52,959 nt of DNA, from assembly GCA_023132155.1 (NCBI GenBank), contig JAGLYP010000014.1:1-52959 (forward strand), read 5' to 3'. The translations under genes and the position numbers were made by a program. Under the pieces are notes generated by a model. The model had not been told where the DNA came from. It saw only the letters and a program-made list of their open reading frames with translations, and made no database searches. Source of the stretch: Candidatus Parcubacteria bacterium. Its GTDB lineage: Bacteria; Patescibacteriota; Patescibacteriia; Patescibacteriales; UBA12075. Positions within the stretch are counted from its first letter, which is position 1; every line of letters starts with the position of its first letter. Shown here piece by piece: positions 1 through 8,681 of the stretch.

Positions 1-36
1 TAATATTGCTGTCCGTTTTTATTTTTATTAATAATA

Positions 37-45
37 TGCTATAAT
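37..45 (+). promoter_or_regulatory. extended -10 promoter of the pilin gene
   Basis: A TGCTATAAT sequence is a perfect extended -10 (TGnTATAAT) and lies about 30 bases before the start of the VirB2-like gene. No good -35 is visible, as is common for extended -10 promoters. The same type of site (TGGTATAAT and TGATATAAT) stands before both broken copies of the gene further along the window. Confidence 0.6.
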
Positions 46-75
46 ATAATCAAAATTTATCTCAACTTAAAACCT

Positions 76-489
76 ATGAAATTATTTATTATCTTTTTAA
101 TTATTTTTATGTTTTTTATTCCTACTGCTATTTTTTCTCAAATAGAAGTTGATAAAAACGAAGTTAAATTAAACAACCCCCTAACAGGGGGACCAACAGC
201 CACCACCCCAAACCAACTAATCGGCCAAATAATAAACGGAGTCCTCGGCATAGTCGGGTCTTTGGCGCTGGTTATGTTTATTTACGGCGGATTTACATGG
301 ATGCTTGCCGCCGGCTCTAATGAAAAAGTGCAGAAAGGCAAAGACATATTAATCTGGGCAACGCTTGGGCTGGTGGTGATATTTTCCGCCTTTGCGATTG
401 TAGATTTTATATTAAGAGGCATAACAAATACACCAAAACCATCGCCGACTACAAAAATGGAGAATATTTCAATTGGGCGGATTTTGTGA
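76..489 (+). CDS. VirB2/TrbC-like small pilin or membrane protein
   Basis: The 137-residue protein has an N-terminal signal peptide (residues 1-21, hydrophobic, ending near FSQ). Two hydrophobic segments follow at about 50-75 and 92-113, separated by a short charged loop (GSNEKVQKGKD). This two-helix hairpin after a signal peptide is the layout of VirB2/TrbC conjugative pilin subunits, and many CPR genomes carry such proteins annotated as pilin. No other conjugation genes are in the window, so the role is unproven; it could be a membrane or surface filament subunit. No Shine-Dalgarno is obvious. Parts of the gene recur as broken copies near 3.9 kb and 10.3 kb, so this is the only intact copy here. 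Confidence 0.7.
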   Translation: MKLFIIFLIIFMFFIPTAIFSQIEVDKNEVKLNNPLTGGPTATTPNQLIGQIINGVLGIVGSLALVMFIYGGFTWMLAAGSNEKVQKGKDILIWATLGLVVIFSAFAIVDFILRGITNTPKPSPTTKMENISIGRIL

Positions 490-532
490 TTTTAGTAACG
501 ATATATTCAAATATTATTTTTATAAAAAAATT

Positions 533-566
533 AGCTGACCGTGTTTAAGCGGTCAGCTATTTTATT
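533..566. terminator. bidirectional intrinsic terminator
   Basis: Nine-base arms AGCTGACCG and CGGTCAGCT enclose an eight-base loop and are followed by a T-rich run on +. An A/T-rich flank lies on the other side. It can end both the pilin transcript from the left and the minus-strand operon from the right. Confidence 0.75.
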
Positions 567-575
567 ATGACTTTT

Positions 576-737
576 TTAGTCATGATTTTTTTCTTTCCTT
601 CCTTTCATAAAAAACTGTTGAATTTTTACAAGTCTTCTGTTTCTCGTGTTTTTATCATAGCCCAACAAAATAAAAACAATAGCAACAACAGATAGAATAA
701 GGCCGGCGCCTATGCCAATTTTTTGTTTATCTTTCAC
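576..737 (-). CDS. small single-pass membrane protein, unknown
   Basis: This is a 53-residue reading frame starting with GTG, placed four bases after the stop of the preceding gene. A strong ribosome site (AAGGAGGTG) lies just upstream. The protein has a short basic head, one membrane helix (about residues 8-27, IGAGLILSVVAIVFILLGY) and a strongly basic cytoplasmic tail ending KGRKEKNHD. It is the last gene of the four-gene minus-strand operon and is followed by a terminator. I do not recognise the family. The ribosome site and operon spacing support it being real. Confidence 0.6.
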   Translation of the reverse strand: MKDKQKIGIGAGLILSVVAIVFILLGYDKNTRNRRLVKIQQFFMKGRKEKNHD

Positions 738-740
738 TTT

Positions 741-1613
741 TCACCTCCTTAAATCTGAAAGCATATCGCGTAATTCCTGAAGAGCGTTATTACCAGAAAC
801 AGATAAACCACTTTGTCTGCTACCGGATCTAATTTGAGACATTTTTCCATCTACTACAATCATGTCATATTTTTTTTCCTCAAGATATTTTATGATTAAC
901 GCGGCAACATCGCCGTTAATAGGTGATAAAATAACTTGAAGCTGAGGATGAGAACCTTTGTTCCCAAATAATTCAACTTTTCCGTTTGGCTGTTGATAAT
1001 ACCAAATCATTGGCGAGCCGTCAGGCGCGAAAAAACGCAAATTTTTATGCGGCGTAATTCGCTTAAATTCTCCGGGTCCATTTTTCATTGTGTTTTTTAT
1101 GGCAATCATTTCCATGGAAGCCGGAATAACCTTTGTGCCATATTTGGGATGCACTGCCCAACCGCAAAAAATGTCATCATCATATTGTCCTGCCACAGGA
1201 TTCCATGCCATGCATTTTTTTGCGCTGCCATCGGGATTAAAAACAAAATCACGATTAGTTATATAGGCGCTAAAAAATATTAACACAAAAATTAATCCGG
1301 CAAATAAATATCCGATATGGCGTTTTCGCGAGTTTAGCGTAAAAATCAACGGCGAGATTAAATTAATAAAAACTAATCCCAAACAAATCGCCGCAATACG
1401 CGCCAGCCAAATATCAAGGTTTATGGTTGTGGCAATACTTTTAACGATTGAATCAAACAAGAGCAGAAATGCCAGAATATTTCCATAAAGGAAAAGTCCG
1501 GCAATCAACGTTAAACTAAAAAGCATAACAACAAGCCATAATTTAAAGTTGATTCGTTTCTTGATGTTGTCAGGTATCTTTTTTACTCCTTGAGATATTT
1601 TATTTATATCCAT
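741..1613 (-). CDS. membrane protein with soluble C-terminal domain, unknown
   Basis: The frame is open from 1652, but the ATG at 1613 has AAGGAGA at the right distance upstream, so I choose that start (290 residues). The first half holds about four hydrophobic segments, including a pair near VVMLFSLTLIAGLFLYGNIL and one at IGYLFAGLIFVLIFFSAY. The second half is a soluble domain with a Cys pair around CMAWNP and FCGW, and it ends in a Ser/Gly-rich stretch. It is third in the operon with the two coiled-coil proteins upstream. I do not recognise the family. The operon suggests an envelope complex, but that is inference. Confidence 0.65.
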   Translation of the reverse strand: MDINKISQGVKKIPDNIKKRINFKLWLVVMLFSLTLIAGLFLYGNILAFLLLFDSIVKSIATTINLDIWLARIAAICLGLVFINLISPLIFTLNSRKRHIGYLFAGLIFVLIFFSAYITNRDFVFNPDGSAKKCMAWNPVAGQYDDDIFCGWAVHPKYGTKVIPASMEMIAIKNTMKNGPGEFKRITPHKNLRFFAPDGSPMIWYYQQPNGKVELFGNKGSHPQLQVILSPINGDVAALIIKYLEEKKYDMIVVDGKMSQIRSGSRQSGLSVSGNNALQELRDMLSDLRR

Positions 1614-1660
1614 GATTATTTCTCCTTTTTGGTTAGAAAAATTTTGTTTCATATAACTTT

Positions 1661-2890
1661 TCAGCGCGGTACAGTAAATTCAACTAAAAATGTATCGTTA
1701 TCTCCATAAAGTAAGTTGCCTTTTCTAATTTTTTCAAAATCTAATCCACCATATATGTGATATGTTTTTTCATAACTCCTAACTCGAGCGCTCCGACCAC
1801 CAATATCCGCAACATGATCATTATCTATTCTGCTGCCATTGCTATTAAATACATTGTTAGGATAATGATGGAATAAATTTTTATCCATTAATTTAACCTT
1901 ACCAAGTTTTATAAACGCCGCATATCCATCTTTTTTATATTTCCAGAGTAGCTCTATTATTATATATCTTTTCAGTTTGATTATTCTGGAAATATGTATT
2001 GTATATTTTTTATTTTTTAAAACTTGTTTGCCTTTAACGTAATGAGTATATTTTTTATCTAGGCGGTTATACCAGTCGCAAGAAAATCTTCCATTATCTA
2101 AGGATTTCTCTAATCTTCCAGCAGGATTTCTTAAATATTTTTGTTGCTGTTTTTTGGTTAAATCTTCCGCAATTTGCAGTTGCCTTTCTTTCTCTTGAAT
2201 ATCTCTTAATCGAGCTTTTTTTCTCTCCTTGGCAATTTTTTGCTGTTTGGCTTTTTGCGCGGCTTCTTTTTCTTTTAATTTCATTTTAAACAAAGTGTCA
2301 TTCCAAATATTTTCTAATCCTACTGGATTAATATTTTCAGTATTAAGAACCAACTCATCAGCATAAGGCAAATATTTGTTTATTACGTAATCAATCTGCT
2401 TGATTAATTCACTAATTTGCGCCTCGCCAATAACTGAAGCCACTAAAACGTCAGAATCAAATTTTTCTTCAAGATACCTTAATTCACTTGCGCCTTTGTT
2501 TAATGAAACAGCCACTTCTTCCAGCTTAGTAATATAAATCAGATTAACCTGAATAATTTTTAGATGGCTTTTCACTTCTTGATTGGCAATCGCCTGAGCG
2601 TAATTTCCAAAGTTTTCAGTATCTTTAACTTCAAAAATCAGTTGCTGAAATTTGTCAATTTTTGCCAATAATTGCTCGCGGGTAGACTCAATATTATCTT
2701 TTTTTTGAGCCAACTTTTCATTAAGCGCTTTAACTTCTTGATAACGTTTTTCCAGATATTCAATACTGTTTTTTTCTATCTGAGCTGAAGCGGAATCTTC
2801 TTCGTCACCGAGTAAATATTCATCAATTAAATCACAACCCATAAAACAAATACATATTGCCGCAATAATTATCAATTTTATCTTTTTCAT
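1661..2890 (-). CDS. coiled-coil lipoprotein, unknown
   Basis: The 409-residue protein begins with a lipoprotein signal (MKKIKLIIIAAICICFMGCD; the lipobox ends at Cys19), so the mature protein should be lipid-anchored outside the membrane. Residues about 40-260 are rich in Lys, Glu and Gln and look like long coiled coils. The C-terminal 130 residues are more mixed and aromatic, suggesting a beta domain. A segment near IDYVINKYLPYADEL...LENIW matches the end of the neighbouring 264-residue protein (EIDRILKQYRPYADDK...LDGLW), so the two share a domain. AAGGAGG lies before the ATG. Function unknown. Confidence 0.7.
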   Translation of the reverse strand: MKKIKLIIIAAICICFMGCDLIDEYLLGDEEDSASAQIEKNSIEYLEKRYQEVKALNEKLAQKKDNIESTREQLLAKIDKFQQLIFEVKDTENFGNYAQAIANQEVKSHLKIIQVNLIYITKLEEVAVSLNKGASELRYLEEKFDSDVLVASVIGEAQISELIKQIDYVINKYLPYADELVLNTENINPVGLENIWNDTLFKMKLKEKEAAQKAKQQKIAKERKKARLRDIQEKERQLQIAEDLTKKQQQKYLRNPAGRLEKSLDNGRFSCDWYNRLDKKYTHYVKGKQVLKNKKYTIHISRIIKLKRYIIIELLWKYKKDGYAAFIKLGKVKLMDKNLFHHYPNNVFNSNGSRIDNDHVADIGGRSARVRSYEKTYHIYGGLDFEKIRKGNLLYGDNDTFLVEFTVPR

Positions 2891-2905
2891 TTCAGTTGCC
2901 TCCTT

Positions 2906-3700
2906 TCACTCATTCTTAATCTCACGCCATAGCCCGTCAAGAGAACTAAAGCGCAAGCGTGATTGATCAATAATTTTGTCATCCGCGTATGGCCGATACT
3001 GTTTTAAAATTCTGTCAATTTCAACCATTAATTTTTCTGCTTCAACTTGCCCAAGAGTTTTAACCATTTGTAAGTCTGTGTAAGCTTCGTCAAGTTTCAC
3101 AAGTAATTCATTTAAAGCAAAGGTAAGTTGCTTATTTATTTCTACAAGTTGTTCAAAGTATGCCTTTTTTCTTTGCAGTAAACGAAGTTGTCCGCTTACC
3201 GTTGGATTACGAATTGCTAACGCAAAAGGTAATTTTGAATTTTTAATGTTTTCTCCCAGATTTTGAATATCAAACTTAAGTCCTTCTGATAATTTAAGTA
3301 CTTTTATTTGTTTAGTTTGAATATTCTGATTAAGATTATACATATTGCGAATCCGAAGTTCTAAATCATTTTTCGTTCCACCTCCGTCCAAGCATTCCCC
3401 CTGCGCTATTATCTCAATTTTTTTCTGTTTTTGCTGTAAATACAATTCATTTTTTCCTTGTTCTGTATTAAGATAAGATAAATATGCTCTGTGCTTGAAA
3501 TACTTTATAATGTTATGTTCCCAAGTAGCTAAACAAACAATTCCAGTAAAAAACATTACTAAAAAAACCATAAACATTAGAGGGGCAGTGCTTCCATCGT
3601 ATCTAAGCCTAGAGGCTTCTTTGCATAGTGCAATAATCATAAAAAATGAAGCAATAAACACAATATTAATTATTATCCCTGTTGTCCAATTAGATTCCAT
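2906..3700 (-). CDS. membrane-anchored coiled-coil protein, unknown
   Basis: The 264-residue protein has two membrane segments near the N-terminus (about residues 9-26 and 40-60), followed by a long helical region rich in Lys, Glu, Gln and Leu. Its last 60 residues are similar to a segment of the next gene's lipoprotein (the PYAD motif and a following Gly-Leu-Trp). It is the first gene of the four-gene operon. A GGAGGTG ribosome site precedes the ATG and a good promoter lies upstream. With the lipoprotein it could form a structure linking the membrane to the cell surface; that is inference only. Confidence 0.65.
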   Translation of the reverse strand: MESNWTTGIIINIVFIASFFMIIALCKEASRLRYDGSTAPLMFMVFLVMFFTGIVCLATWEHNIIKYFKHRAYLSYLNTEQGKNELYLQQKQKKIEIIAQGECLDGGGTKNDLELRIRNMYNLNQNIQTKQIKVLKLSEGLKFDIQNLGENIKNSKLPFALAIRNPTVSGQLRLLQRKKAYFEQLVEINKQLTFALNELLVKLDEAYTDLQMVKTLGQVEAEKLMVEIDRILKQYRPYADDKIIDQSRLRFSSLDGLWREIKNE

Positions 3701-3779
3701 AATTCACCTCCATATATCTAAAATTTATTTAATTGTCAATGTCCGTTTATTATATTTTATTAAAATAATATAATATTGT

Positions 3780-3808
3780 ATGTTAGCCAAAAAAATATAT
3801 TTTGTCAA
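3780..3808 (-). promoter_or_regulatory. promoter of the unknown envelope operon
   Basis: Reading the minus strand, TTGACA is followed after 17 bases by TAACAT. A second TTGACA lies ten bases further upstream. It stands about 80 bases before the first gene of the operon. Confidence 0.5.
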
Positions 3809-3809
3809 G

Positions 3810-4825
3810 TATTTTGTCAAATTTTATTTTTTGTGTATTTAATGGTATAATAAATTATATTAACATTCCAAACCAACTAATCGGCCAAATAATAAACGAC
3901 CGTTTAGGCATAGTCGGATCCACTTTCGCGCTAGGCTACGGCGGATAAATTTTTGGCGCTGGTTATGCTTGCCCCGCGTAGCTGAAAGCGTAGTGGGGTT
4001 TATTTATGGCGGATTTACATGGATGATGGCGGCCGGCTCTAATTACAAGCGCAAAAAGGCAAAGACATATTAATTTGGGCAACGCTTGGGCTGGTGGTGA
4101 TATTTTTCGCTTATGCTATGGTTAAATTTATTATTGAGGAGATTTGCGGGGACGATGTAAGTACGCGATGGAATTTTGGAATGGAGAATGTTTTGGTCGG
4201 GCGGGTGTTGGGATTTGAGATGTTTATTTATAAAATTTTGTTGCGCAAGTTCGCTAACATAATAATATTGACAGAATAAAATATTTATTGTAAGGTCAAT
4301 AAAATCTGATCTTTAAAAAATATTTTTTATGAAGCAATATTTAAAAAAATAATAAGAATGAAAACAATTAAAGAAAATATGGAGGAAAAAACAATGAAAT
4401 CTAAAGTTGAAATTTTAACAGGTATTCGCCCGACAGGAGATCTTACTGTTGCTAATTATTTAGGCGCGGTTAAACCTATCTTGCAAATGCAGAAGGACGG
4501 AAAAAGACCAATGTTATTTGTGGCTGACTTGCATGCCATGACAACAAATGAACCAATGGAAATCGCCAAATACAGCCGTGAAGTAATAGCCGATTATTTA
4601 GCGCTTGGTGTGGACACGGACAAAACCACAATTTATCTTCAGTCTGACATTGCCGGACAAACTACCACGCTAATGACTTTTTTAGCTCGTCATATAAGCG
4701 TGGCAGAATTATTAAGAGTGCCGACATTAAAAGAGAAGATGAAAACCGATAGTGAGGAAAAGTTAAAAACCGCTAACGCGCTGCTTTTCTTGTATCCGGT
4801 TATGATGGCGGCGGATATTCTTCTT
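3810..4825 (+). repeat. left copy of the pilin-trpS segmental duplication
   Basis: From about 3810 to 4825 the sequence is closely similar to about 10120-11118. The shared stretch covers an extended -10 promoter, a decayed pilin gene, the trpS leader and the first part of trpS. The leader before trpS is almost base-for-base the same in both copies. The right copy breaks off inside trpS after ATGATGGCGGCGGA. Confidence 0.85.
3866..4270 (+). pseudogene. broken copy of the VirB2-like pilin gene
   Basis: The DNA matches the intact gene at 76-489 from about codon 44 onward (CCAAACCAACTAATCGGCCA and further), but the signal-peptide part is missing. Extra pieces interrupt the frame. One lies at about 3920-3950 (contains GGCTACGGCGGA) and another at 3969-3998, a palindrome-like insert CCCCGCGTAGCTGAAAGCG and onward. 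There is also a lost base run around GCAAAAAGGC. Open stretches remain (for example 4094-4279), but they do not make the original protein. An extended -10 (TGGTATAAT at 3843-3851) is still present upstream. Confidence 0.8.
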
Positions 4826-5383
4826 CAACAAGCAAAAAGCATACCTGTCGGCGAGGATCAGGTTGCTCATTTAGAGGTAACACGCAAGCTTGCCAATCGT
4901 TTTAACAAAAAATATGGAGACACTTTTCCTGTTCCTCAATTAATGCAAGTAAAAGCGTTACGCTTGCTTTCGCTTAAAGGCGATGGCAAAATGAGCAAAT
5001 CAAATCCGTCTGGAGCTATTTTTTTAACAGACTCTGCTAAAGTTGCGGCTCAAAAAATTAAAAAAGCTGAAACTGCCATTGAAGGCAAAATGACACCAAG
5101 ACTGGAAAGTCATGTAGTATTGGCTAAAAAACTTTGCAAAACCGAAAACGAACTTAAACAAATTGATGAACTTATAAACCAACACAAAAACGGCAAACCG
5201 GTAATGGGCCTGTTTAAACAGCTTATGGCTCAAATTGTTACGGATTTTTTACAGGATTTTCAAAGTAAACGAGCTAAAATCAAAAATGAACACATAAATT
5301 CCGTACTGGCTGCCGGCGCAAAAATTGCCCAAAAAAATGCTGATGAGACATTAAATCTTGTCAAAAAAACATTATTTAATTAA
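4394..5383 (+). CDS. trpS: tryptophan-tRNA ligase
   Basis: This 329-residue class I aminoacyl-tRNA synthetase charges tRNA-Trp. It opens with GIRPTGDLTVANYLGA; TVAN stands in the HIGH position, as in other bacterial TrpRS with a T-x-x-N form. It continues with PVGEDQVAHLEVTRKLANRFN, a typical tryptophan-enzyme segment. GKMSKSNPSGAIFLTD near residue 205 is the KMSKS loop. The length fits the family. The frame is open from 4358, but GGAGG seven bases before the ATG at 4394 fixes the start there. The decayed second copy at 10701 shows the same start. A strong terminator follows. It sits at the left edge of an island whose cargo includes a TrpRS relative. Confidence 0.93.
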   Translation: MKSKVEILTGIRPTGDLTVANYLGAVKPILQMQKDGKRPMLFVADLHAMTTNEPMEIAKYSREVIADYLALGVDTDKTTIYLQSDIAGQTTTLMTFLARHISVAELLRVPTLKEKMKTDSEEKLKTANALLFLYPVMMAADILLQQAKSIPVGEDQVAHLEVTRKLANRFNKKYGDTFPVPQLMQVKALRLLSLKGDGKMSKSNPSGAIFLTDSAKVAAQKIKKAETAIEGKMTPRLESHVVLAKKLCKTENELKQIDELINQHKNGKPVMGLFKQLMAQIVTDFLQDFQSKRAKIKNEHINSVLAAGAKIAQKNADETLNLVKKTLFN

Positions 5384-5388
5384 TTGAA

Positions 5389-5421
5389 AAGCCGAGGATG
5401 GTAATCATCCTCGGCTTGTTT
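5389..5421 (+). terminator. trpS terminator
   Basis: A perfect stem with arms AAGCCGAGGATG and CATCCTCGGCTT, a GTAAT loop and then TGTTTATTT, lies five bases after the trpS stop. Confidence 0.85.
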
Positions 5422-5437
5422 ATTTAAAGTTAAATGT

Positions 5438-6397
5438 GTGAATAAATTAAAAATTCCAAGCGAATTAAAAAAATTTACTCCATTTTTTCATGATATTGAT
5501 TTAGGGAATGGATATATTACTAATCCTGAAACTTATAGAATGAGAAATTGTATTGATCTCTTTTTTCCTCCATTGTTAAAATTATCTGGTGGCAATCTCA
5601 GAGGATTAAAAATTTTAGATGTTGGGTGTAACTGTGGCGGATTTTCTTTTGCCGCCGCTAAATATGGTGCAAAAGAAGTTATCGGAATAGACTCAGACCA
5701 AAAAAATATAAACCAAGCAAATGCAATTAGTAGATACTTAAAAATTTCTAATGTTACATTTAAAAAATTAACTGTAGAAAATTTAAATAAAAAATTTTTT
5801 GGTAAATTTGATATTTGTATCCTTGCTGGAATTTTATACCATCTGGAAAATCCAATGAACATAATGAAAATCATTTCAAAAATTACAAAATCAACAATTA
5901 TGGTTGACTGTCATGTTCATTATTCTTCTAACACGACAGAAGAAGACACTCCATCTTGGTGGATGCTTTCTGATACAGATCAAAAAAATTTAGAGGGTCT
6001 TTTTGAGAATAATCAAATATTATCATCAAAACAATATTTAAAATTTGAGAATGAAACAAAAATAGATTATAGCGGATTACCTAATCAATTTAATCCTTCC
6101 CCGCACACAAGTAGAGATTTAAAGTTTATACAAAAATGCATGCCGCACCCCACTCATGAAATGACATCAAGATATAATATTGGTTCAGCTGATCCTGGGA
6201 GTTTAGTTTTTATTCCTAATAAAAAAGCGATTTACAAGCTTGTTAGATATTTTGGATTTGAAGATATTTTGGAAGTAATTCCACATAGATTTTCAGAAAT
6301 TCCTTATTTAATGCGTTATCGCATAGGCTTTTTTGCTATTAGACGAGAAAAAAAAGGACCCTTTTCTGTTTCTATATTACAAAACTATCACAAATAG
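5438..6397 (+). CDS. CmoB-like SAM-dependent methyltransferase
   Basis: The 319-residue protein starts with GTG only 17 bases after the trpS terminator. It carries a Rossmann methyltransferase core: motif I ILDVGCNCGGF (about 61-71), an acidic end of strand 2 at VIGIDSD, and FDICILAGILYHLENP (about 126-141). The FHDIDLGNGYIT start and the ILYHLENP segment resemble the CmoB/DUF1698 group, which modifies tRNA wobble uridine using carboxy-SAM; related enzymes methylate small molecules. No CmoA partner is seen. The gene is convergent with and abuts the three-gene minus-strand cargo operon. It is more AT-rich than trpS, as are the other cargo genes, which fits transfer. The true substrate is unknown. 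Confidence 0.75.
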   Translation: MNKLKIPSELKKFTPFFHDIDLGNGYITNPETYRMRNCIDLFFPPLLKLSGGNLRGLKILDVGCNCGGFSFAAAKYGAKEVIGIDSDQKNINQANAISRYLKISNVTFKKLTVENLNKKFFGKFDICILAGILYHLENPMNIMKIISKITKSTIMVDCHVHYSSNTTEEDTPSWWMLSDTDQKNLEGLFENNQILSSKQYLKFENETKIDYSGLPNQFNPSPHTSRDLKFIQKCMPHPTHEMTSRYNIGSADPGSLVFIPNKKAIYKLVRYFGFEDILEVIPHRFSEIPYLMRYRIGFFAIRREKKGPFSVSILQNYHK

Positions 6398-7534
6398 TTA
6401 ATGAACGGATTTTTGAATAATTTGAATAAGTTCTTTTTGGCTTTTTTCTCTAAGAATATATATTATGGGTCTATTTTTGTCAACAACGATTAGAGTCGCT
6501 TCTTTTTTTAAAACAATATAATTATTTTTTAAAGAAAGATTTTTGATTTCTTCAACAGATTTAAAAATTTTTTTTTGTTGATTAGCTTCCATTAAACTGC
6601 GTTTCGCGAAATTAGCCAATCTTCTTGAGGCCTGATTTCTAGATTTTAAAATTGGTATTATTAACGCATAAATTTTTAAAAAATATTTTTCAAGCCAACA
6701 TGGAATTATAGGTCTTGGAATAACTTGTAATTTTTTTGGTAAAAGATTTCTTACCATTTCCCCAAAAATTAACTCCCCATTTGTAATATTTACCTCAATT
6801 GGTAATTTATTAATTTTTATGCTTGATGGAACTAAAAATTCTTCCAAAATATAATAAATGATATCTGCTAAATCATCCACATCTATAATACTTATCTTAA
6901 AACCGTAAAACCATCTATGGCATATTCTCATTTTTTTCCAAAGACTCCATGCGGCTTGAGTCATTTTCTGTTCACCCTTTCCCTTAACATAAGCTGCTAT
7001 AAATTGATAATCACATAGCCCGCTTTCTTCTAATTTTTGCCTTGCTATTTTTTTTGTTTTTTCGTATGGTGGCAATTTTTTTTCAAATCGTTTCTCAACA
7101 GTTGAGCCCATGTTACAAAATATAAAAAAATTATTTTGAGCTTTTAATTTTTTAACGACTGTTAGCATACCGTCCAAAGTTCCTAAATTAGATTTTAATA
7201 TCTCTTTTGCTGATCCAGAAGTATTAGCTACAAGATTTATCATCCTTGAAATTTCATATAAAGAAATTCCAATTTTTTTAAATGTTTCTTGCCAACTCTG
7301 GACATCTTTCCATTTTGGATTGCTAAAATCAGCTTTTGTAATAAATAACAATTGGCTATTGCTAATATATTTATTAAATTTAGAAATGTCAAAATTGTGT
7401 GAAATAAGTTTATTGCGAATTTTCGTAATATTGGGAAGGCGCGTACTAATAATTACTTTCCATCCTTCATGAAGATATTTTTCTGTTAGTGCTCTGCCAA
7501 TAAAACCACCTCCGCCTAAAATCAAAACTGTCAT
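6398..7534 (-). CDS. NAD(P)-dependent epimerase/dehydratase-like protein (SDR)
   Basis: The frame is open from 7573, but the ATG at 7534 lies four bases after the stop of the upstream gene and gives the usual family start MTVLILGGGGFIGRAL, so I choose it (378 residues). GGGGFIG is the nucleotide-binding loop. PYEKTK near residue 145 fits the YxxxK catalytic pair of extended short-chain dehydrogenases. Later parts (IIDVDDLADIIYYIL) fit the NmrA/epimerase group. There is a hydrophobic stretch near the C-terminus. It is the last gene of the cargo operon with the TrpRS-like and TrpD-like genes. Substrate unknown; a sugar-phosphate or ribosylated intermediate is a reasonable guess. Confidence 0.7.
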   Translation of the reverse strand: MTVLILGGGGFIGRALTEKYLHEGWKVIISTRLPNITKIRNKLISHNFDISKFNKYISNSQLLFITKADFSNPKWKDVQSWQETFKKIGISLYEISRMINLVANTSGSAKEILKSNLGTLDGMLTVVKKLKAQNNFFIFCNMGSTVEKRFEKKLPPYEKTKKIARQKLEESGLCDYQFIAAYVKGKGEQKMTQAAWSLWKKMRICHRWFYGFKISIIDVDDLADIIYYILEEFLVPSSIKINKLPIEVNITNGELIFGEMVRNLLPKKLQVIPRPIIPCWLEKYFLKIYALIIPILKSRNQASRRLANFAKRSLMEANQQKKIFKSVEEIKNLSLKNNYIVLKKEATLIVVDKNRPIIYILREKSQKELIQIIQKSVH

Positions 7535-7538
7535 TTTG

Positions 7539-8681
7539 CTATTTGGTATTTTGTTTAAATAATGTTTTGACATGAAATTTATATTTATTATTAGCGGTAG
7601 ATTCCCATATTTTTTTGATTTTTATAAAATATTTTAGGTATTCTTTTTTAAAATCAACCCATTCTTTCTCTTTGTCATCATATGCCTGAGTCGCTTTTTT
7701 TATTTTTTCAAAATTCCAATCAGATACTAATGTTATCATTTGAAGGATTATTTTTTCATCTTCAGAATTGCAATTTAAAATTTTATTTTTCAATTCTCTG
7801 CAAGAGTCGTCCAAATTAATTGAAGAGTTTGGGATACTTTTCGACATTTTTGAAAAACCATTCAACCCCTCAATAAGATTACCAAATATTGATGAAATAT
7901 AAACATTTTTAGATATAAATTGTTTGTAGTGTTTTTTATTTAATCTCTGTATAACTAAATTTGCCATTTTAGGAAAATAATATTCTTCTATACCAACAAA
8001 AACCAACACTCTTTCTTTCTTTTTTAAAATTACAGGCAGAAGAATGTCAGCAATTGTATAGTTAACATCTATATAAGTAGGAAAATCGCTTCCCAAAATT
8101 TTCATTTTTTTATATAATTTTGCCGTAACTTCTTCGTTTTTTACAAAATCATCAATACTTAATACCTTTGAGGTTAAACTTGATGTAACCAATAATTCAA
8201 AATTATTATGTGTCCGTAACATGCCTTTGTATCCTAATTTCCGTATAAATTTTATAAATCTATTCGTTAAATACTCTATTTTTTCAAGTTTTATATTTCT
8301 TGAATTGTAAGCGCCTAAATTTGATATAATTATTGTAGAGTCAATACCCGTTTCTTTTTCGAAAAACAAAGCCCTTAAAATCATTGATAAAGTTCCGCCC
8401 GTTGGGGAATTAGTAGGTCCGAAACCAGTAACTAAGTGTTGTTTTTTTATGGGTACTTGGCTAAATTTTTCTAAATCCATATGACAACTAAATTTAGATC
8501 GTAAAAAATCTGTATCTGAAATTTTACCTATTGCTAAATTTTTCGAGATTTGACGATATTTTTCTTTCTTGATTATATTCTTAACAAATCTATTATCCAT
8601 CTTAATTTCTTTTTTAGCATGATTTATCATGCTATTATTAATATCTATTTTTATTAATTTTTTCTTTTTCATAATTTTCAC
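7539..8681 (-). CDS. TrpRS/TyrRS-like class I synthetase paralog
   Basis: The 380-residue protein has the catalytic fold of tryptophan/tyrosine-tRNA ligases. An ATP site GFGPTNSPTGGTLS (about 86-99) stands where HIGH should be; TGGT replaces HIGH. A central DILLPVILKKK...FVGIEEYYFP segment aligns with the tRNA ligase stretch that ends PVGxDQ. An intact KMSKSIPNSSINLDD (about 280) is followed by a short helical tail. The sequence is far from the true trpS 3 kb away. Its GTG start overlaps the stop of the TrpD-like gene (GTGA), so the two are co-translated; ATG at 8672 is an alternative start. It may activate an amino acid or aromatic acid for the cargo pathway rather than for translation. Confidence 0.75.
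   Translation of the reverse strand: MKIMKKKKLIKIDINNSMINHAKKEIKMDNRFVKNIIKKEKYRQISKNLAIGKISDTDFLRSKFSCHMDLEKFSQVPIKKQHLVTGFGPTNSPTGGTLSMILRALFFEKETGIDSTIIISNLGAYNSRNIKLEKIEYLTNRFIKFIRKLGYKGMLRTHNNFELLVTSSLTSKVLSIDDFVKNEEVTAKLYKKMKILGSDFPTYIDVNYTIADILLPVILKKKERVLVFVGIEEYYFPKMANLVIQRLNKKHYKQFISKNVYISSIFGNLIEGLNGFSKMSKSIPNSSINLDDSCRELKNKILNCNSEDEKIILQMITLVSDWNFEKIKKATQAYDDKEKEWVDFKKEYLKYFIKIKKIWESTANNKYKFHVKTLFKQNTK

Noticed and set aside
4094-4279. 61-residue open frame in the broken pilin copy
   Set aside because: It is a fragment of the decayed gene with a shifted tail, not a new protein.
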